From contig JANTQA010000029.1 of NCBI GenBank assembly GCA_027625915.1, forward strand, positions 2,108,001 through 2,172,000: a stretch of 64,000 nucleotides of DNA, written 5' to 3'. This DNA comes from Anaeramoeba flamelloides. Taxonomy: Eukaryota; Metamonada; Anaeramoebidae. The notes below the pieces were generated by a model. The model did not search any database and was not told the origin of the DNA. It worked only from the letters and a program-made list of their open reading frames with translations. A program made the translations under genes and the position numbers. Of this stretch, positions 1-11,898 are shown in pieces; the stretch's first letter is position 1, and each line of letters opens with the position of its first letter.

Positions 1-207
1 TATTTCTTTTACAGGCCTTGATTAAACAACAACCTTCAACCCAATCAAACTAAAATTTCACAAAAATTCTCTAACAAATTTATTTTTTACTCTTTTTTTT
101 ATTAAAAATAACTTTTACCAAAAAAATCATCTTTGGTAAATCAACAAACCTGACAATCAAACAAACGTAAAGAAACTTTAAATTTTTATAATAATTCAAA
201 TCCAAAT
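1..207 (+). promoter_or_regulatory. Actin upstream/5' UTR region
   Basis: AT-rich leader before the actin ATG. The window opens with a pyrimidine-rich stretch ending in ACAG at about position 14, which looks like a 3' splice site; the following 190 bases could be a 5' UTR exon preceded by an intron outside the window. No clear TATA box or initiator can be picked out against this composition. Confidence 0.3.
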
Positions 208-1335
208 ATGGGTGAAGTACAAGTATTAGTTATTGACAATGGATCAGGTATGTGTAAAGCCGGTTTTGCTGGAGACGATGTACCAAGAGCCGTCTTTCCA
301 TCTATTGTTGGAAGGCCAAGACACGTTGGTGTAATGGAAGGAATGGGACAAAAAGATTCATATGTTGGGGATGAAGCCCAATCCAAAAGAGATATCTTGA
401 CACTTAAATACCCAATTGAGCATGGTACTGTTACCAACTGGGACGATATGGAGAAGATCTGGCATCACACTTTCTATAATGAATTAAGAGTTGCCTCAGA
501 GGAGCGTCCAGTTCTTTTAACCGAAGCTCCACTTAACCCAAAGGCAAACAGAGAAAAAATGACCCAAATCATGTTTGAAACCTTCAACACACCAGCCATG
601 TATGTTGCCATCCAAGCTGTCCTTTCGCTTTATAACTCTGATCGAACCACGGGTATCGTTCTTGATACTGGTGATGGTGTCTCCCATACAGTCCCAATTT
701 ATGAAGGACATGCGCTCCCACATGCCATTCTCAGATTAGATCTTGCCGGTAGAGATTTAACTGACTACTTGATGAAAATCCTTACCGAAAGAGGATACTC
801 CTTCACAACCACCGCTGAAAGAGAAATTGTCAGAGACATCAAAGAAAAATTATGTTATGTTGCTCTTGACTTTGACGAAGAGATGATCGTTGCCTCCGAG
901 TCATCCTCTGTCGAAAAGAATTACGAACTCCCTGATGGACAAGTGATCACCATTGGAAACGAAAGATTCAGATGCCCAGAGGTTCTCTTCCAGCCATCTC
1001 TCATCGGTATGGAACAAGCTGGTATCCACGAAACCACATACAACTCGATCATGAAATGTGATGTCGATATCAGAAAAGATCTCTACCTTAATGTTGTCAC
1101 ATCAGGTGGTACATCCATGTTCCCTGGCTACGCAGACAGAGTACAAAAGGAAGTTATTGCCGCTCTCGGCTCACAAACCATGAAAGTTAAAATTGTTGCC
1201 CCTCCTGAAAGAAAATACTCAGTATGGATTGGAGGATCCATCCTTGCATCCCTCTCCACTTTCAAAAACATGTGGATCTCAAACGAAGAATACGAAGAAT
1301 CTGGGCCTTCCATCGTACACAGAAAATGTTTCTAA
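208..1335 (+). CDS. Actin
   Basis: Single-exon gene for a 375-residue conventional actin, the ATP-binding cytoskeletal protein that polymerises into microfilaments. Length and both ends are typical: the N-terminal phosphate loop reads [15 protein letters not shown], the second phosphate loop [11 protein letters not shown], and the C-terminus ends [17 protein letters not shown] and [11 protein letters not shown] are intact. Departures from the commonest consensus include KRDIL where most actins have KRGIL, SDRTTG for SGRTTG, and [11 protein letters not shown] for VLSGGTTMYPG, so this is a slightly divergent but evidently functional copy. Many codons end in C, unlike other genes here, as expected of a highly expressed gene. 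No intron interrupts the frame. The ATG chosen is the only start that gives the family N-terminus. Confidence 0.98.
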   Translation: MGEVQVLVIDNGSGMCKAGFAGDDVPRAVFPSIVGRPRHVGVMEGMGQKDSYVGDEAQSKRDILTLKYPIEHGTVTNWDDMEKIWHHTFYNELRVASEERPVLLTEAPLNPKANREKMTQIMFETFNTPAMYVAIQAVLSLYNSDRTTGIVLDTGDGVSHTVPIYEGHALPHAILRLDLAGRDLTDYLMKILTERGYSFTTTAEREIVRDIKEKLCYVALDFDEEMIVASESSSVEKNYELPDGQVITIGNERFRCPEVLFQPSLIGMEQAGIHETTYNSIMKCDVDIRKDLYLNVVTSGGTSMFPGYADRVQKEVIAALGSQTMKVKIVAPPERKYSVWIGGSILASLSTFKNMWISNEEYEESGPSIVHRKCF

Positions 1336-3280
1336 GTTATGATTTTGTTTGACTTTTTGTTTTTTTTTCAAAAATTACCTTTAAATTATCCTGTGTAATC
1401 ATCCGATAACATTTTCAATATTTTTTTAATTTTTCATTTTGACTCTTATTTCTGATTTTTGAAAATTATCCATCCAAAAATATTGAATTTCTTGAAAAAT
1501 TTATAATTTTTTTTTTACAATATTACTTTTTCTTATCATGATCAGATTTATTTAAAGCTCATTTTTGTACTCTTCTTGATTGTACTCTTTTTGTTCTTTC
1601 TCAATTAAACCTTAAAAAAATAAAAAAATAAAAAATTCTTTTTTCAAATTTTGATTTTTATTTAAAATTTCTTTTTTATTTTATTTTTACAATAATTATT
1701 CTTTGATTCAAAAAAAAAATAAAAAGTAGACTAGTGAGTCTCTGTACCTTCATTGCTCAATCACAAAAAAGTGGACACTCTGAAAAATTATATTTTTTTT
1801 TCTGTTTTTTAATTGGCTACTTGTAACAATACTTAGAGGCATATTTCAAAGATTTATATTCTAATTTCATCTACCATTCATTTTGTTTTACGGGATTAGT
1901 CTCATTATTCTTCAAGGAAATATTTTTTATTCAATTATATGATAATTCCTACTGGTTTTTAAACCTCAATTATTCAATTTATACGGTTTTTAAGAATGCT
2001 ATCCTAATTATTTGTAAAAATTAGTTTTTTTTTTTGAGAAAATAATTCTCTTTTAACTTTTTGTTGCTATTTTCAAACAATATAGAAACATGTTCTTAAA
2101 GTATTCAAAAGTCAATTTTGATTAAAAATTTAAATTATATAACAATTTTTTTTCTCTTTTTAATGGATTAATGTCATATTAGAAGTAATATATACTTGTG
2201 GTTTCTGTAAGTTGATGTATTTCAGATTAGAACTTCTTGATACAATGTCTCTAAAAATCCTATTATGTATATAATACAAAAATTGATCTAATGATATAAA
2301 ATACAATTCTGTCTTTGAAAAAAATACATCAATTCGAAAAATAATCTCTATCATTCAATAAATTGAAATGCTGGGTTACCCATCTGAAAACTTCTAGTTT
2401 GTAAAAATATCTTTCTTGAATTTTTCTCGAAATGTAGATTAATTGCTAAATAAATTCTAATCTTTTAAAAAAAAATAAATAATTCCCTTGTTTTATTTTT
2501 TATCAAAAATTGTTCATATATTTGGAATAGATTGAAAAAAAATCTTGTTTCAAAGAAAAGAAACCAAAATAATGATTTTTCTACTTTTTAATACATTAAA
2601 TAAAGAATAAATCTTGAAATTAAAAAAAAATCATAGAATAATAATGACTTTTTGAATGTTTCTAAATGTTAATTTTGAATACCTATTAATATTATTTTGA
2701 GTTTCTATTTTGAGATTTGGAACATTAATAATTACAAAATTTTCTAAATAACAATTTTTTAATTGAGATCTTTAGAAAAAAAAATCGAATAATTTTACTG
2801 TACCTTCAATAATATTGATAATAGATTTTTTAAAATAATATGAACAATTCAGTCCTGATTTCTTTTCATTCTCAATTACAACACACTTCAATTAGATACA
2901 AATATATCTTCCAACTCATCCCTTAAATTTCTAATATCATTACTGGTATTTGAATAATAAATGGGATTTTTTTTCACTTCATTTTTAATTTCTCTTTTTT
3001 AAGAGAACATAGATTGAGAACCTCTTTCTTTAAGAACTATATTTATAAAAAAAAATATGGAAAAGGAAATGAAAATTGTTTCCCATTTAGAATTCAAATA
3101 CCAGTATCGAAAAATGGGAGACAAAATCATTAATACTGTATTGAACAACAGGATCTATGTTATTTATAGATTAAATTAATAACAATTCTTCGAAATTCTT
3201 TATCCTCACAATTGGTATTATTCGAAATAATTTTGTGTTTTCCTTTCATTTTTTCTTTTTATTATTTTTTTCTTTGCTTT
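1336..3280. other. AT-rich spacer, actin to reductase
   Basis: Contains the actin 3' UTR, with A-rich possible polyadenylation sequence near 1610-1635. Otherwise only T- and A-rich low-complexity DNA and the inverted repeat at 2941-3106. No convincing coding segment. The T-rich stretch at 3212-3280 is open in frame with the next gene but is probably its leader. Confidence 0.5.
2941..3106. repeat. Short inverted repeat (hairpin element)
   Basis: Two 26-base arms at 2941-2966 and 3081-3106 are inverted copies, differing at two central bases, around a 114-base spacer. The left arm starts TACTGGTATTTGAAT. The size suits a small foldback or MITE-type relic. A sequence resembling the arm-proximal part (AATGAAGTGAAAA followed by TTTCCCATTTAT) recurs near 46360-46395. 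Confidence 0.6.
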
Positions 3281-4646
3281 ATGTTAATCCCAGAAAATTT
3301 TTCACCACTTCTAAATCTAATATTCTATATTAATGGTGGCATTGTTGCACTATGGTTGTTTATTCAATTTTGTCTCTATATTTATAAACAATATATTCGA
3401 TCGCCTACAATCTTAAGAAATAAATTTCCAAAAGAAGAAGAAGTATGGGCAGGTTTGTGTTATTGTTCCTTTTGTTTTCTTACAAAAATAGTTTTAAGTT
3501 TTTTTCTTTTTGTTTTTTATTTTGTTTTTTTTCACGATCGCACAAGAATTAAAATTGATGAAATATGAGAACAACACCAAAACCAAATTCTTCTAAAATT
3601 AACTTTGGTTATCTCAAATATTTTCTTGTAGTTTCATAAATTTGTTCTATTCCTTTTTTTTTTTTTTATTATGAGTCTAAATTAAAAAAACATTTTGTTC
3701 GTTTGTTTTTTTTTTTTTCAAAAGGAAACCTTTTATTCGTAAACCCAAAACGGATCACTCAAATTAAGACAATTTTTATTTTGGTTAAAATCCAATATAA
3801 CAATTTACAAGAATCGATCTAATTTTAGGAAATAAGAAATTATTATTAAAAAGCACAAAAGATTTCTTTTTGAATAAGCCAAGGAAAAATTTATTCCTTT
3901 GAGCAAAGTGTCACCAAAAAAGTTTCTAAAGTATCTTTTGAATTGTCAATCGAATTTGACCTATTTTTCGAACTTTATTAGAAACTTTTTTCTCACAATT
4001 TTTTACAATGGAGTTAAACTCAAGCCTTACGATCATTGTATTGGGAAAAAATTTTTTTTTGTTTATCTTGTAATTATTAGTCTATCTATATTATACAAAA
4101 TAACTGTGTATTGAAAGGTAAAAAAATATTTCTTTTAATAAAAATAAAGGAAGAAATCATTCAAAAATTATCAAAAATTTCTTTTACAATGAAAAAATTT
4201 ATACTTTTTAATTTTTCTATTGTGTTCAAATTCAAAAAGAATTTTCAAAAAGTTTTCTTTATGATTGTAACAAAAATTTAAAAGCATTTTTCAAACAACC
4301 TTTGATAAATTTTCAAAGAAACAACTAAAATATTACTCTATTGCTGCTTTTGATTAATTCAAAACAAAAATACAAAAAATTGAAAAATCAAGTTTTTTTT
4401 ATTTTAACTTTCCATATTAAAAAAATGAAAAAAATTGATTACTAACCATCTAAATTATGTTTCTGGCTTGGAAATTATATAAGACTAGGGGTTGAGAAGT
4501 CCTTATTAATTCTGTCAGACTAAACTTTCCCAAAAGTTTGAAATTAACATCCTTTTCTTGTGTTGTTTTTTAAATCCAATGGTTTGGGATTAATTTGTTA
4601 TTTCTATCAAAAAATTATGTTTACTTAAAAGGTTTTGAATCTGGTT

Positions 4647-4682
<36 letters not shown>

Positions 4683-7600
4683 AATATCAATATATTATAC
4701 CAGTTGTTTATTATTATGATACCTTCTTCCTCTTGAATGTTTGAAAATTGTAAAGGTACAATTTAATTTTTTTCCTTTTCGTTTTTCTTGTGCATTGAGT
4801 TTTACTTTTTTATGTTCATGAAAGTCTTTCACTTGTTCTTTTTTAGTCACACTTAGTCACTTTTTATTATAAATCTGTTGTAGCTTTTAATTCATTGTTA
4901 AATTGTGTTCTATTTAGAATAACTATTTTTTTGAAAAAAAAACACATAATAAAAAAATAAAAAAAATTTTTTACAAAAGTGGAATTTTGTGAATTGGGGA
5001 ATTTTGGTTTCTTAAATATTGTAAATGATTCAAATTATCCTTCGAAATCCAAAAAAAAAACAAAAATGCTATTTTCACTATTTCAAAATTTTTCGAAATT
5101 CTGGATCAACAATAATGAGTTAATTTTTGAAATGAAAAAAATTTCATTTTTGTTTTAGGGGTGTTAACCTGTGAATTCTTGTTTCCCACTCTTATAGTTA
5201 AAAAAGAAGATAAGGAGACTCTAATGATTCTTTTCCCCATTACCCAATTTTGGAAAAAAAATTTTGAAAAAGTCAAGATAAAACCAATACTAAATAAAAT
5301 TTTCAACATTTAAACTTCAAAATCTCATTTATTTTTAAATATCTCTCAACCTATCTTACTTTCATTCCCCCAAATTTATGGATTCTTGATACTGATTTTT
5401 AAAAAAAAATCATTTTTTTTTTTTTTTTTTTTTTGTTGAAGAAGTGTAAATTACACTCTGGGTACCCTTTTACTTAAATTCCCAAAAAGAAATTTAAGCG
5501 TAAAATCATAGATTTCACGATTATTATTTAATGAAAATAGTTTCAAACTGTTTGTTTTAAAATCAATTCATCAAGATTTATTTGTTTCAATTTATTCAGA
5601 AATATTAATCTATTATTTTCATAGGAAGGATAGAACCATAAAAAATGATCAATATTTTCAATAATTTCTTGTTTTAATAAAGAGATCTAAATATTTGAAC
5701 AACTATAGATCAAATGAAATAGGTTACTTTATTAAGTTATTTAGAACTTTATGGATGGTTTGAATCTATAAAGTGCTAAGGTTTAGAGAATAAGATTTGG
5801 TTTTACAGAATTGAGTTGCTTTTTTTTTTTTTTTTGAGTTGCTTTTTTTTTTATTTTTTTTTGCAAGTTTCCCAAATCTTGTTTTCGCAAAATCCCAGTA
5901 CAAGATACCGACTCGACAGCAAAAACCCAGTCCAGGTAACGACTCGACAGATTGTACGGAAAGTCCAATTCGGTTCACTTTGGTTGGCTTCAGATCGCAT
6001 TTGTTGGATTCAGTTCTCTACAGTTGCATAAGTCCAGCTCAATTCATTTTAGATCTGATCATTACCCAGTTTGGTTAGGTTAGTCATGACCAAGTCCACC
6101 AATTCTTATAATGATTTTTTATTCCTTGAACCTCTCCAAGAACCTAAAAAAACAAAAAGAGGAGGAACCCAAACAACTTAAAAAGAGAAATTTGGAAAAG
6201 GTAAAAAGTATAAAAAATAAAAAAATCATTTTTTTTTTTTTTTTATTGAAGAAGTGTAAATTACACTCTAGTTGTCCTTATACTTAAATTTCCTTTCAGA
6301 AATTTAAGCGTAAAATCATAGATTTCACGATTATTAATTAATGAAAATAATAATAAACTGTTATGGTTTAAAATTAATTCATAGAGGTTTTTTTCATTTA
6401 ATTTATTCAGAAATATTAATCTATTATTTTCATAGGAAGGACATACCCACAAAAAATGATCAATATTTTCTATAACTTCCTTTTGTTTGTATTTTAAACA
6501 TAAAGGACAAAATTTATTTGAATTTTTATTGATTACATAGTAATATCTGTTTAAGCAATTGGTAAATGTCCTAAATTTTAGGATTGTTGAGCTTGATGGA
6601 TAGCTTAGATATTTTTGAGTTGTAAATAATGAATTTTGGTTTCTTAATATTGTGAAGTATTTTTTCACTTTCCAGCTCTTGGAATTCAATAATTCATTAT
6701 ATGTGTATTTATAGATTTCCTTTTTTAATTCAATTATATCTTTTGAATTCCAGTTAATTTTATTGTTGGTTCGTTGATTAAATTTTATTAATTTTTCTAA
6801 AAAAGGAAGAGATAAATTTTTTAATTTTTTTAAAAATTTGAATTTTTTTTTATTTACTGAAATTACCATATTTTCAATTTTAAATTCTGTTTTATAAATA
6901 AGAATTGGTGTATTTCTGTTTATTTTGCATATTTCAGTAATGGCTGTATTCATCCAAGAATTTAAATAATTTAAAGTTTTTATTTCATAATTAAAAATTT
7001 CTAATCCATATGTTAATTGACTTAATATAAAAGATTTAAATAATCTGATTTTCAAATTATTATTGAGGGAATTGTTATTAAATAATTGTTTACAGTTATT
7101 AAATGTTTCTTTAGCTTTTTTTAAATTATAAACTATATGTGAAAATTTATCCAAATAGATACCTAAATATTTAATCTTTTTTAAATCTTTGGATATAACT
7201 GTTTTTTCTTTATTTGGTTTCAATCCAAATTGAATTATAATTTCATAAATTGAATTTAATTTTTGATTTAAATGATGTTTATCCCCTTTTATAATTAAGA
7301 TTAAATCATCTGCAAACATTTGACAATGGTCTGTTAAAGATATTATTTTTAATAAAAGAAAATGTGAAATTAGAGCAAATAAAATAGGCGACAATGGGTT
7401 ACCTTGAAATATACCTAGCCCTTCTCCTTGATAATATTTTATTAAAAAATTTTGAATAATTTTATTTATTATAAATTTTTTTATTGTTTTTCTAATTATT
7501 TTAAAACTGATTGAATCAAAACATTTTGCTATATCAATCATAATAATATAAGTTTTATTATTTTCATTTTCATTATTTGATTTTATATTATTATAAGTAT

Positions 7601-8858
7601 TTAAGAAATTTAAAACTGTAATTCGAGTATCAAATTGTTTTCGAAATCCAAACAAAAAAATCATTTTTTAACAAACTTTAAAATTCATAAGAAGTAAAAG
7701 ATCGATCGACAAAGAACCAAAATAAAAAGATTATAAACTAAATACAAGTCGATCTTTTTTCCCTCTTCAAGAACTGTAATCCTGAAGGGGACGAAAAAGA
7801 AAGCATACATTTTTTTTCAACTAAAATATTTTTCAGTCAAAGTGGTCCAATTTTATTGAAGAAATAGAAGAAATTCTATTAGTTTAATTCAGTATTCTTC
7901 ACAAAATAAATTTTCAATTTTTAGATCAGAATCAAATTTTTAACATTTTGATCAATTTTTTTTCATATTCTCGTTCTTTGTTTTTGTTAGCTACTTTTTT
8001 AAAAAATGAAAAACTCATGATAATAAATATGTATATATATACTTTAAACTTTTTTCAAATCAAAAATAAATTCCTTTCTAATTATTAGCAATCACTAGTA
8101 TTGATGACGAAATTGGTAAAGAATATACTCTTCAATTAGCCAAGCAGGGGTTTAATGTTGCAGTATTTTCAGATAGTGTATCAAGATTAACAAAAATTTG
8201 CGATCTTGTAGCTGAGCAGGATCCAAAAACAAAAATTAAAATTATCAAGGTTGATTGGACGGAAGACATTGATGAGACATTTGAGACCGTAAAGAATGAA
8301 TTAGATGGCTTAAATGTGCAGGTGCTGGTGAACAACGCAACAGTGTTCCCAGAAAAGACAGATCTATTTCATGAAACACACATTGAAGACGATTTAAAAA
8401 TGGTTCAGGTTAATATTGACGTTGTCGTACGTATGGCAAAACTGCTTATACCATCTATGATCACAAAAGGCGGTGGATATATTATCAATATGAGTTCATG
8501 GATAATGTGGAATGGACTGCCCTATCTTTCTGTTTATGCTGGCACAAAGAAGTTCCTTGCAAATTTTTCACTTTCCCTTCATTTTGAATATGTCAAAGAA
8601 AAAATCAAAACAAGTTATGTCCTTCCATTTTGTTCTGATTTCAAATTCCCTTATTTTTTGAAACTTGGTTTCTTGAGCCCATCACCTCAAATGTATGTAA
8701 AAAAAACCTTAGGACTAGTTGGTACTGGTTATAGAATCTCTCCTTTTTTCTCTCATTGGCTTTTGGAGAAAATAATCAATCAAAATTTCGGCATTTTCAA
8801 TTGGTTACACAATAAATGGTATAAACGTTCAATTAATAAAGAAAAGAAAAACGATTAA
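3281..8858 (+). CDS. Very-long-chain 3-oxoacyl-CoA reductase (HSD17B12/KAR type), two exons
   Basis: Predicted SDR-family enzyme reducing 3-ketoacyl-CoA in the ER fatty-acid elongation cycle. Exon 1 is 3281-3452 and exon 2 is 8089-8858; the intron 3453-8088 starts GTTTGT and ends ATTATTAG. The splice is phase 1 and creates EVWA-AITS, aligning with WAVVTG of the family. The product is 313 residues; human HSD17B12 is 312. An N-terminal membrane helix lies at about residues 9-35. Visible active-site elements are VNNA (about 138-141), Ser194 in NMSS, Tyr207 and Lys211 in YAGTK, with the family's 13-residue Ser-Tyr spacing. The C-terminal part, from SPSPQMYVKKTLG to the lysine-rich tail KEKKND, also fits. 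Oddity: the usual TGxxxGIG cofactor loop reads TSIDDEIG, lacking two glycines. An in-frame ATG at 3212 would add a Phe-rich extension; 3281 gives the family length. The intron carries LINE insertions. Confidence 0.85.
4650..4680. repeat. (TG)n microsatellite
   Basis: About fifteen uninterrupted TG dinucleotides inside the reductase intron. Confidence 0.95.
5403..5675 (-). mobile_element. LINE 3'-end fragment
   Basis: Minus-strand copy of the last ~240 bases of the LINE at 6235-7653, including its 3' signature (plus-strand GAAGAAGTGTAAATTACAC) and a poly-A tail seen as a T run at 5413-5434. Similarity stops near 5675, where the sequence passes into an inverted copy of dispersed repeat E (also at 29580-29770). 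It is a severely 5'-truncated insertion without coding potential. Confidence 0.8.
5870..6110. other. GC-richer island of unknown nature
   Basis: About 240 bases, visibly near 45% G+C against roughly 20% around it, lying between two LINE insertions in the reductase intron. It holds a 32-base direct repeat (CCCAGT...CGACTCGACAG starting near 5894 and again near 5926). Open frames exist on both strands but none resembles a protein I know, and no tRNA cloverleaf could be fitted. Candidates are a SINE-like element, a structured RNA or recently acquired DNA. Confidence 0.5.
6219..6234. repeat. LINE target-site duplication, left copy
   Basis: AAAAAAATCATTTTTT, identical to 7654-7669 and bounding the LINE between them. 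Confidence 0.75.
6235..7653 (-). mobile_element. 5'-truncated non-LTR retrotransposon (LINE) with open RT frame
   Basis: An uninterrupted frame from 7652 down to 6261 encodes about 460 residues of a LINE ORF2-type protein. It begins GFRKQFDTRI, inside the reverse-transcriptase domain, so the 5' part is missing. Visible RT motifs are IDIAKCFDSI (catalytic Asp), QGNPLSPILFALI, and FADDLILI (catalytic DD). A C-terminal zinc knuckle of zf-RVT type follows: CPLC then HFLWVCP. The 3' UTR is short and ends in a poly-A tail (plus-strand T run ending near 6243). A perfect 16-base direct repeat flanks the element. The intact frame suggests a recent, dead-on-arrival insertion, in antisense to the reductase gene whose intron it occupies. 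Confidence 0.92.
7654..7669. repeat. LINE target-site duplication, right copy
   Basis: Identical to 6219-6234; marks the 5' junction of the truncated LINE. Confidence 0.75.
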
Positions 8859-9579
8859 GAATTATCATGGAAATAGGGCGGTGCGGGGAGAAAGAAAAAT
8901 ACAACAAATTCAAAAAAAAATATTATTCTTATATTTATTAACAAAATCTTCTAATTTTTGCTGAATTATGAAAAATGATCATTTTTAGAAGAGAATAAAA
9001 CTAAAAATAGTTTTTTTTTTTTAATCCTAATTTGTTGTGCAAATAAGAAATTTGTTAAAAACAAGATTACATTTTTTTTAATTAAGTACCATTATTAATT
9101 AATCACTTTTACATTTTTATCAAAAACTAATAATAATAAATTCAAAACAAATAATTTGTTTTTTAATAATAATAGTATTAGGAGAATAGATTTATCTATT
9201 TTTATTTTTTTTTTATGATATTTTGTGTAAAATTATTAAAATTTCAATTTGTACAATATTTTCATAATCTTTAAAATTCAAAATAAAGACCAAAAAGTGG
9301 AGAAAATATGCCAAAAAGTGTTAGGTGTGTAAAACAAAACATAAAATTTAAGAAGGTACAATTTTCTAAATTTTTGATTTAATTGTAAATATTTGTAGAT
9401 CTGATTTTTTCTGATTTATCAAGAGTTATTATAATTTCTTATTTATGTGAAATTAGCTTGGGGAGTTTAATAATAGTTATTAATTCATATTGAGGAATTT
9501 CATTTTAATTTATTTTTGTTGATCAGTAAAAAAAACATTAAAATACTCTTTAAATTTTTTTTTCCTTTTAACGTCATTT
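8859..9579. other. AT-rich spacer
   Basis: Reductase 3' UTR followed by low-complexity A/T sequence. A small G-rich patch (GGGCGGTGCGGGGAG) sits just after the stop codon at about 8876-8890. No gene seen. Confidence 0.5.
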
Positions 9580-10639
9580 TACAAATATAGTTTTGAAAAA
9601 AATACCTAACCAGAAAATAATCAATTACAAGATTTTCAATTATGAATATTAGGAAAATAGGTGTGAATTTATTAATAATTTCTTTTATTTTTCAGAATCA
9701 AACTTTTAAAAATAAAAAATATACACTTATTAGAATGATGATTAATTAAATTAAACTTCTTCAAAACAATATTCAATCTTATCAAAAAACAAGAATCATG
9801 AATATCATTTTCCAAATTCAACACAACATAACATAACTCGTAAAATATTTTTTAAAAAAAAATCTCTAAATTTTGTATTTTTGATATACACTCACATAAT
9901 TACATTATTATATATAAGAATTTTGTAAAAGTTTTCCAACTTTTTTCGATATTAATGGGAATTGAAAAAAAAACTGAAAATTTTCAATAATTTTTTTTCA
10001 TTTTTAATGTAAAATTTTTGAAATTTTTAATTGACTTTGTGGAGGAATTATTTTGATCTATTTTTTTAATAGTCAAAAAAGAATGTATTTTTTCAATTTT
10101 AAAAATAAAATAAAAAATTTCTTTCAAAATATCTCACTAAATTAAATTAAAAAAAAAGATTTTTTGATTTTTTTCCAAATTTTCCGATAGCTTAATCTTC
10201 CTTATATTGGGAAGAAGAGTTACAAAATAAAAAGGTCAAGTGGTTACTTGTTAATACTATGAAACTGAAACACAAAAACCTGAGAAACTTGAAAAATTAA
10301 AACTCAAAAAGGAAAGTCTAAAAATTGCCAAAGTTTTAATTTAAATCAGATCAAAAGAAAAAAAGAAATTATAATAATTAAATTACGAAAATCAAATGAA
10401 CATTCATGATCAATTATCAATTAATTAATTAACCAAAAGTGTCCTGGTTGTGATTTTGGGTGTCCTTAATTAAAGATAGTATTGTTTTTTTTTTTTTTGG
10501 ATTTTTTACCAAATTGCTTCTCATAAACCCTTTTTAAATATTTTTTTTTTCTTTTTCTTTTTTCCTTTTTTTTCCTTTTCAATTTTTTAATTTTACTTTA
10601 TAAACTTTAAAAAAAAATGGGTTATCATTCTCTTGAAAA

Positions 10640-10746
10640 AATTGCGAAATCTATGATTTAAACGCTTAAATTAACTTTGAGGAAATTTTCAATAAAAGTA
10701 CATCTATTGTGTAATTTACACTTCTTCCATCAAAAAAAAAAAAAAA
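10640..10746 (+). mobile_element. LINE 3'-end fragment
   Basis: Reads GAAATCTATGATTTAAACGC...TGTAATTTACACTTCTTC followed by a poly-A tail at 10732-10746, the plus-strand counterpart of the 3' end at 6244-6325. It is the right edge of a ~560 bp insertion (from about 10190) in the family-B element. The rest of that insertion (10190-10640) is not recognised. Confidence 0.7.
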
Positions 10747-10814
10747 CTTTTTTACTATTTTTGGAATATTTTTTATCATTTTTTCTTTTTTTCATGTTTG
10801 AGTTTTAATGTAAA

Positions 10815-11019
10815 CCCTCTTTCAAAATCATTGTCATATTAAAAATCATATTTTGAAAATAAATATTTTTATAAAGTGAAGTTATTATAATAAAAAAATT
10901 ATTATTTTTAATATTCAGTTCTATATATTAGTAGGATTGTTTTTCATTGAAATATAAAACAAAAAAAAGTAAAACAAAATAAAAAAAAAATTGGAAATTT
11001 ATTATGAAATTTAGTTTAT
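10815..11019. mobile_element. Small MITE-like insertion, repeat family C
   Basis: About 205 bases starting TAAACCCTCTTT and ending AAATTTAGTTTA, so the ends are inverted (TAAAC/GTTTA). It interrupts the family-B element exactly where the 39 kb copy is continuous. TA at each end is compatible with a TA target duplication, as in Tc1/mariner-derived MITEs. Related to 11391-11898. Confidence 0.5.
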
Positions 11020-11390
11020 ATTCCTGTTTTTTTCTGCAAATTGTTTTAAATTTTATTCATTTTTCTTGTTAACTTTCAATCTAAAGTTAATTAGTTGTAA
11101 CATATTTCAATAAAAAAATAATACCAAAAATAGGTGTTTTTTCAAGAGTAATTAATTTTGTAAAAAGGGGGGTATTTGATTTTTACATGAGTTTAATAGC
11201 TACCTTTTTTTAATTACATAAAATTATCATACCTTTGAAAGAATAATTTATTAATGATGTATAAATGAAATCCATTTTATTAGTTTTGGCGAACTTTAAT
11301 TTACAGAATTTATTTTTTTATTGTAGTGAAATCTCTCTAAAACTCGATTTTTTTCAAAATAAGTTGATCTACTTTGGAATATTTAAATAA

Positions 11391-11898
11391 ACTCTCTTTG
11401 AAAATAATTGGTCTATTAAAAATCAAATTTTAAACAAAAAATATTTTTAATTATTAAAGTTATCTATTCTAATCAAAAAATTTAGATTTTAATATTCAGT
11501 TCTATAATCAAGAGATATTTATTTTTCGTCTAAAAATAAAATAAATAAAAATTAAAAAAAACAATTACAATAAATTGTCACATTTATTTTGAAATAAGCA
11601 TTACATAAAAAATAGAAATTTTAAAAAATTAAAAAAACGCATTTATCAATTCTCCTTCGATTTGAATAACTAAATCTAATCTCTTTTTCATATTTGAAAC
11701 CAATTTTTTCATTAATTCATCTGTAACTTCTTTCCAAATTTTCATTTTCATTTTCATTTTAAAAAAATACTGTTGAAAAAATAAAAAAGAGAAAAAATGA
11801 TTTATTTGTAAACTTTTCATTGTGAGGGGGGAAACTTCAAAACAATACAAATACAATTCAAAATTCAAATGTAACATGGGCCATTTATTCTGAAATTT
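11391..11898. mobile_element. MITE-like insertion, repeat family C, longer copy
   Basis: Starts TAAACTCTCTTTGAAAAT and ends GAAATTTAGTTTA. Its first 200 bases parallel 10815-11000 closely (for example TTTTAATATTCAGTTCTATA in both). It is longer because roughly 300 bases of other AT-rich sequence lie before the right end. It interrupts the family-A element. Confidence 0.5.

Larger units (their letters stand above)
9833..11335 (+). mobile_element. Dispersed element, repeat family B, interrupted
   Basis: The blocks 9833-10190, 10748-10814 and 11019-11335 match, in order, the reverse complement of 39960-39225. Shared landmarks include GATATTAATGGGAATTGAAA, TTTTTTTCATGTTTGAGTTT, TTTTTTTCTGCAAATTGTTT and the GGGGGGTATTT patch. 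Two inserts split it: 10190-10747, ending in a LINE 3' end, and a family-C MITE at 10815-11019. No protein-coding region recognised. Confidence 0.65.

Noticed and set aside
3899-4114. 71-codon open frame in the reductase intron
   Set aside because: Low-complexity Phe/Leu/Tyr composition, no domain, inside a well-supported intron.
5766-6078. Four overlapping open frames across the GC-rich island
   Set aside because: Present on both strands with no shared domain and running into homopolymers; the island is reported as unexplained DNA instead.
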